A DNA stretch of 64,000 nt from positions 214,454-278,453 of the forward strand of contig NZ_QRCC01000008.1 in the NCBI RefSeq assembly GCF_009833125.1, read 5' to 3'. Position numbers and translations under genes: made by a program. Numbering within the stretch: position 1 is the first letter of the stretch; every line of letters starts with the position of its first letter. The DNA comes from Nitrosomonas sp. HPC101. GTDB taxonomy: Bacteria; Pseudomonadota; Gammaproteobacteria; Burkholderiales; Nitrosomonadaceae. The notes under the pieces were generated by a model. That model did not search any database, had not been told where the DNA came from, and worked only from the letters and a program-made list of their open reading frames with translations. This document shows, in pieces, positions 63,757-64,000 of this stretch.

Positions 63757-64000
63757 TGACCTGACCGGGAATTTCCTACCAATTGGAACTAGAGATTCTG
63801 GCCATGGTTGTTAAATCATCGCTCAGATTACCCACGAACTGCCGTGGGATCAGGTAATTCAGGCTGGAATGCGGTCGAACCTCATTGTAATGATGGCGCC
63901 AATTCTCGATGATCACCTTGGCTTCCAGCCGATTACGGAACCATTCCATCGACAGGCATTCATCCCGGAACCTATCCCGTATAAACATGTGCCGCTGCCG
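63757..64000 (-). mobile_element. IS3-family element, right end and OrfB 3' part
   Basis: A terminal sequence TGACCTGACCGG lies at 63757. The OrfB end (stop 63776) reads RFRDECLSMEWFRNRLEAKV and then HHYNEVRPHSSLNYLIPRQF, the IS407-type transposase end. Near 63976 the codons preceding RFRDEC no longer match the family (MFIRDRF instead of FHGRF), so the copy is probably recombined. It continues past the window edge. Confidence 0.8.

Overview
The window looks like chromosome of an ammonia-oxidising betaproteobacterium of the Nitrosomonas type. The evidence is an intact sNOR-type nitric oxide reductase operon (norS-norY-senC-orf1) beside a NirC-like nitrite channel, membrane-anchored copper proteins just upstream, and a glycolate-salvage set (glcDEF plus tartronate semialdehyde reductase) that suits a Calvin-cycle autotroph. 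Genus and species are inferred from gene content, not proved.

Layout. 1-1.35 kb: a YbhG-like HlyD adaptor (running off the left edge) with its TetR regulator. 2.0-6.0 kb, minus strand: laccase-like multicopper oxidase, tyrosinase and a small exported protein, with IS3-like end sequences on both sides. 7.7-14.2 kb, plus strand: membrane-anchored multicopper oxidase, His-rich cupredoxin, then sNOR. 14.3-17.4 kb, minus strand: nitrite channel, galE, rfbA. 17.6-22.3 kb, plus strand: glyoxylate/glycolate operon. 22.3-24.6 kb, minus strand: a YgjP-like metallopeptidase and exonuclease I. 25.1-28.0 kb: accessory stretch with a DUF4365 putative nuclease, a HEPN-like protein and an MBL-fold hydrolase.

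28.3-44.1 kb: a metal-resistance island with CusRS-like regulators, a CzcCBA-type RND pump, an MFS transporter and a DedA/PAP2/LssY fusion. The pump operon is interrupted. The first 88 codons of czcA occur twice, about 4.06 kb apart, and between the copies lies a 3.8-kb block of ATGA-coupled glycosyltransferase-type genes. czcB and two of the block's genes carry frameshifts.

44.3-47.0 kb: arsenic operon arsR-arsI/cadI-arsC-arsB with a clear promoter/operator. 47.3-55.1 kb: HAD-like protein, pstSCAB, a second pstS, a Fic-like protein and PPK2, forming a phosphate/polyphosphate cluster. 55.7-60.2 kb: copper P-type ATPase and an unusual pyruvate kinase. 60.5-64 kb: a mobile-element graveyard with a 198-bp inverted repeat pair enclosing a truncated resolvase, a DinJ/YafQ-type toxin-antitoxin pair, an exported SRPBCC protein and pieces of IS3 and IS630 elements.

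Together the genes describe heavy investment in copper proteins (oxidases, NO reductase, copper export), nitrosative-stress handling, arsenic and divalent-metal resistance, and phosphate storage.
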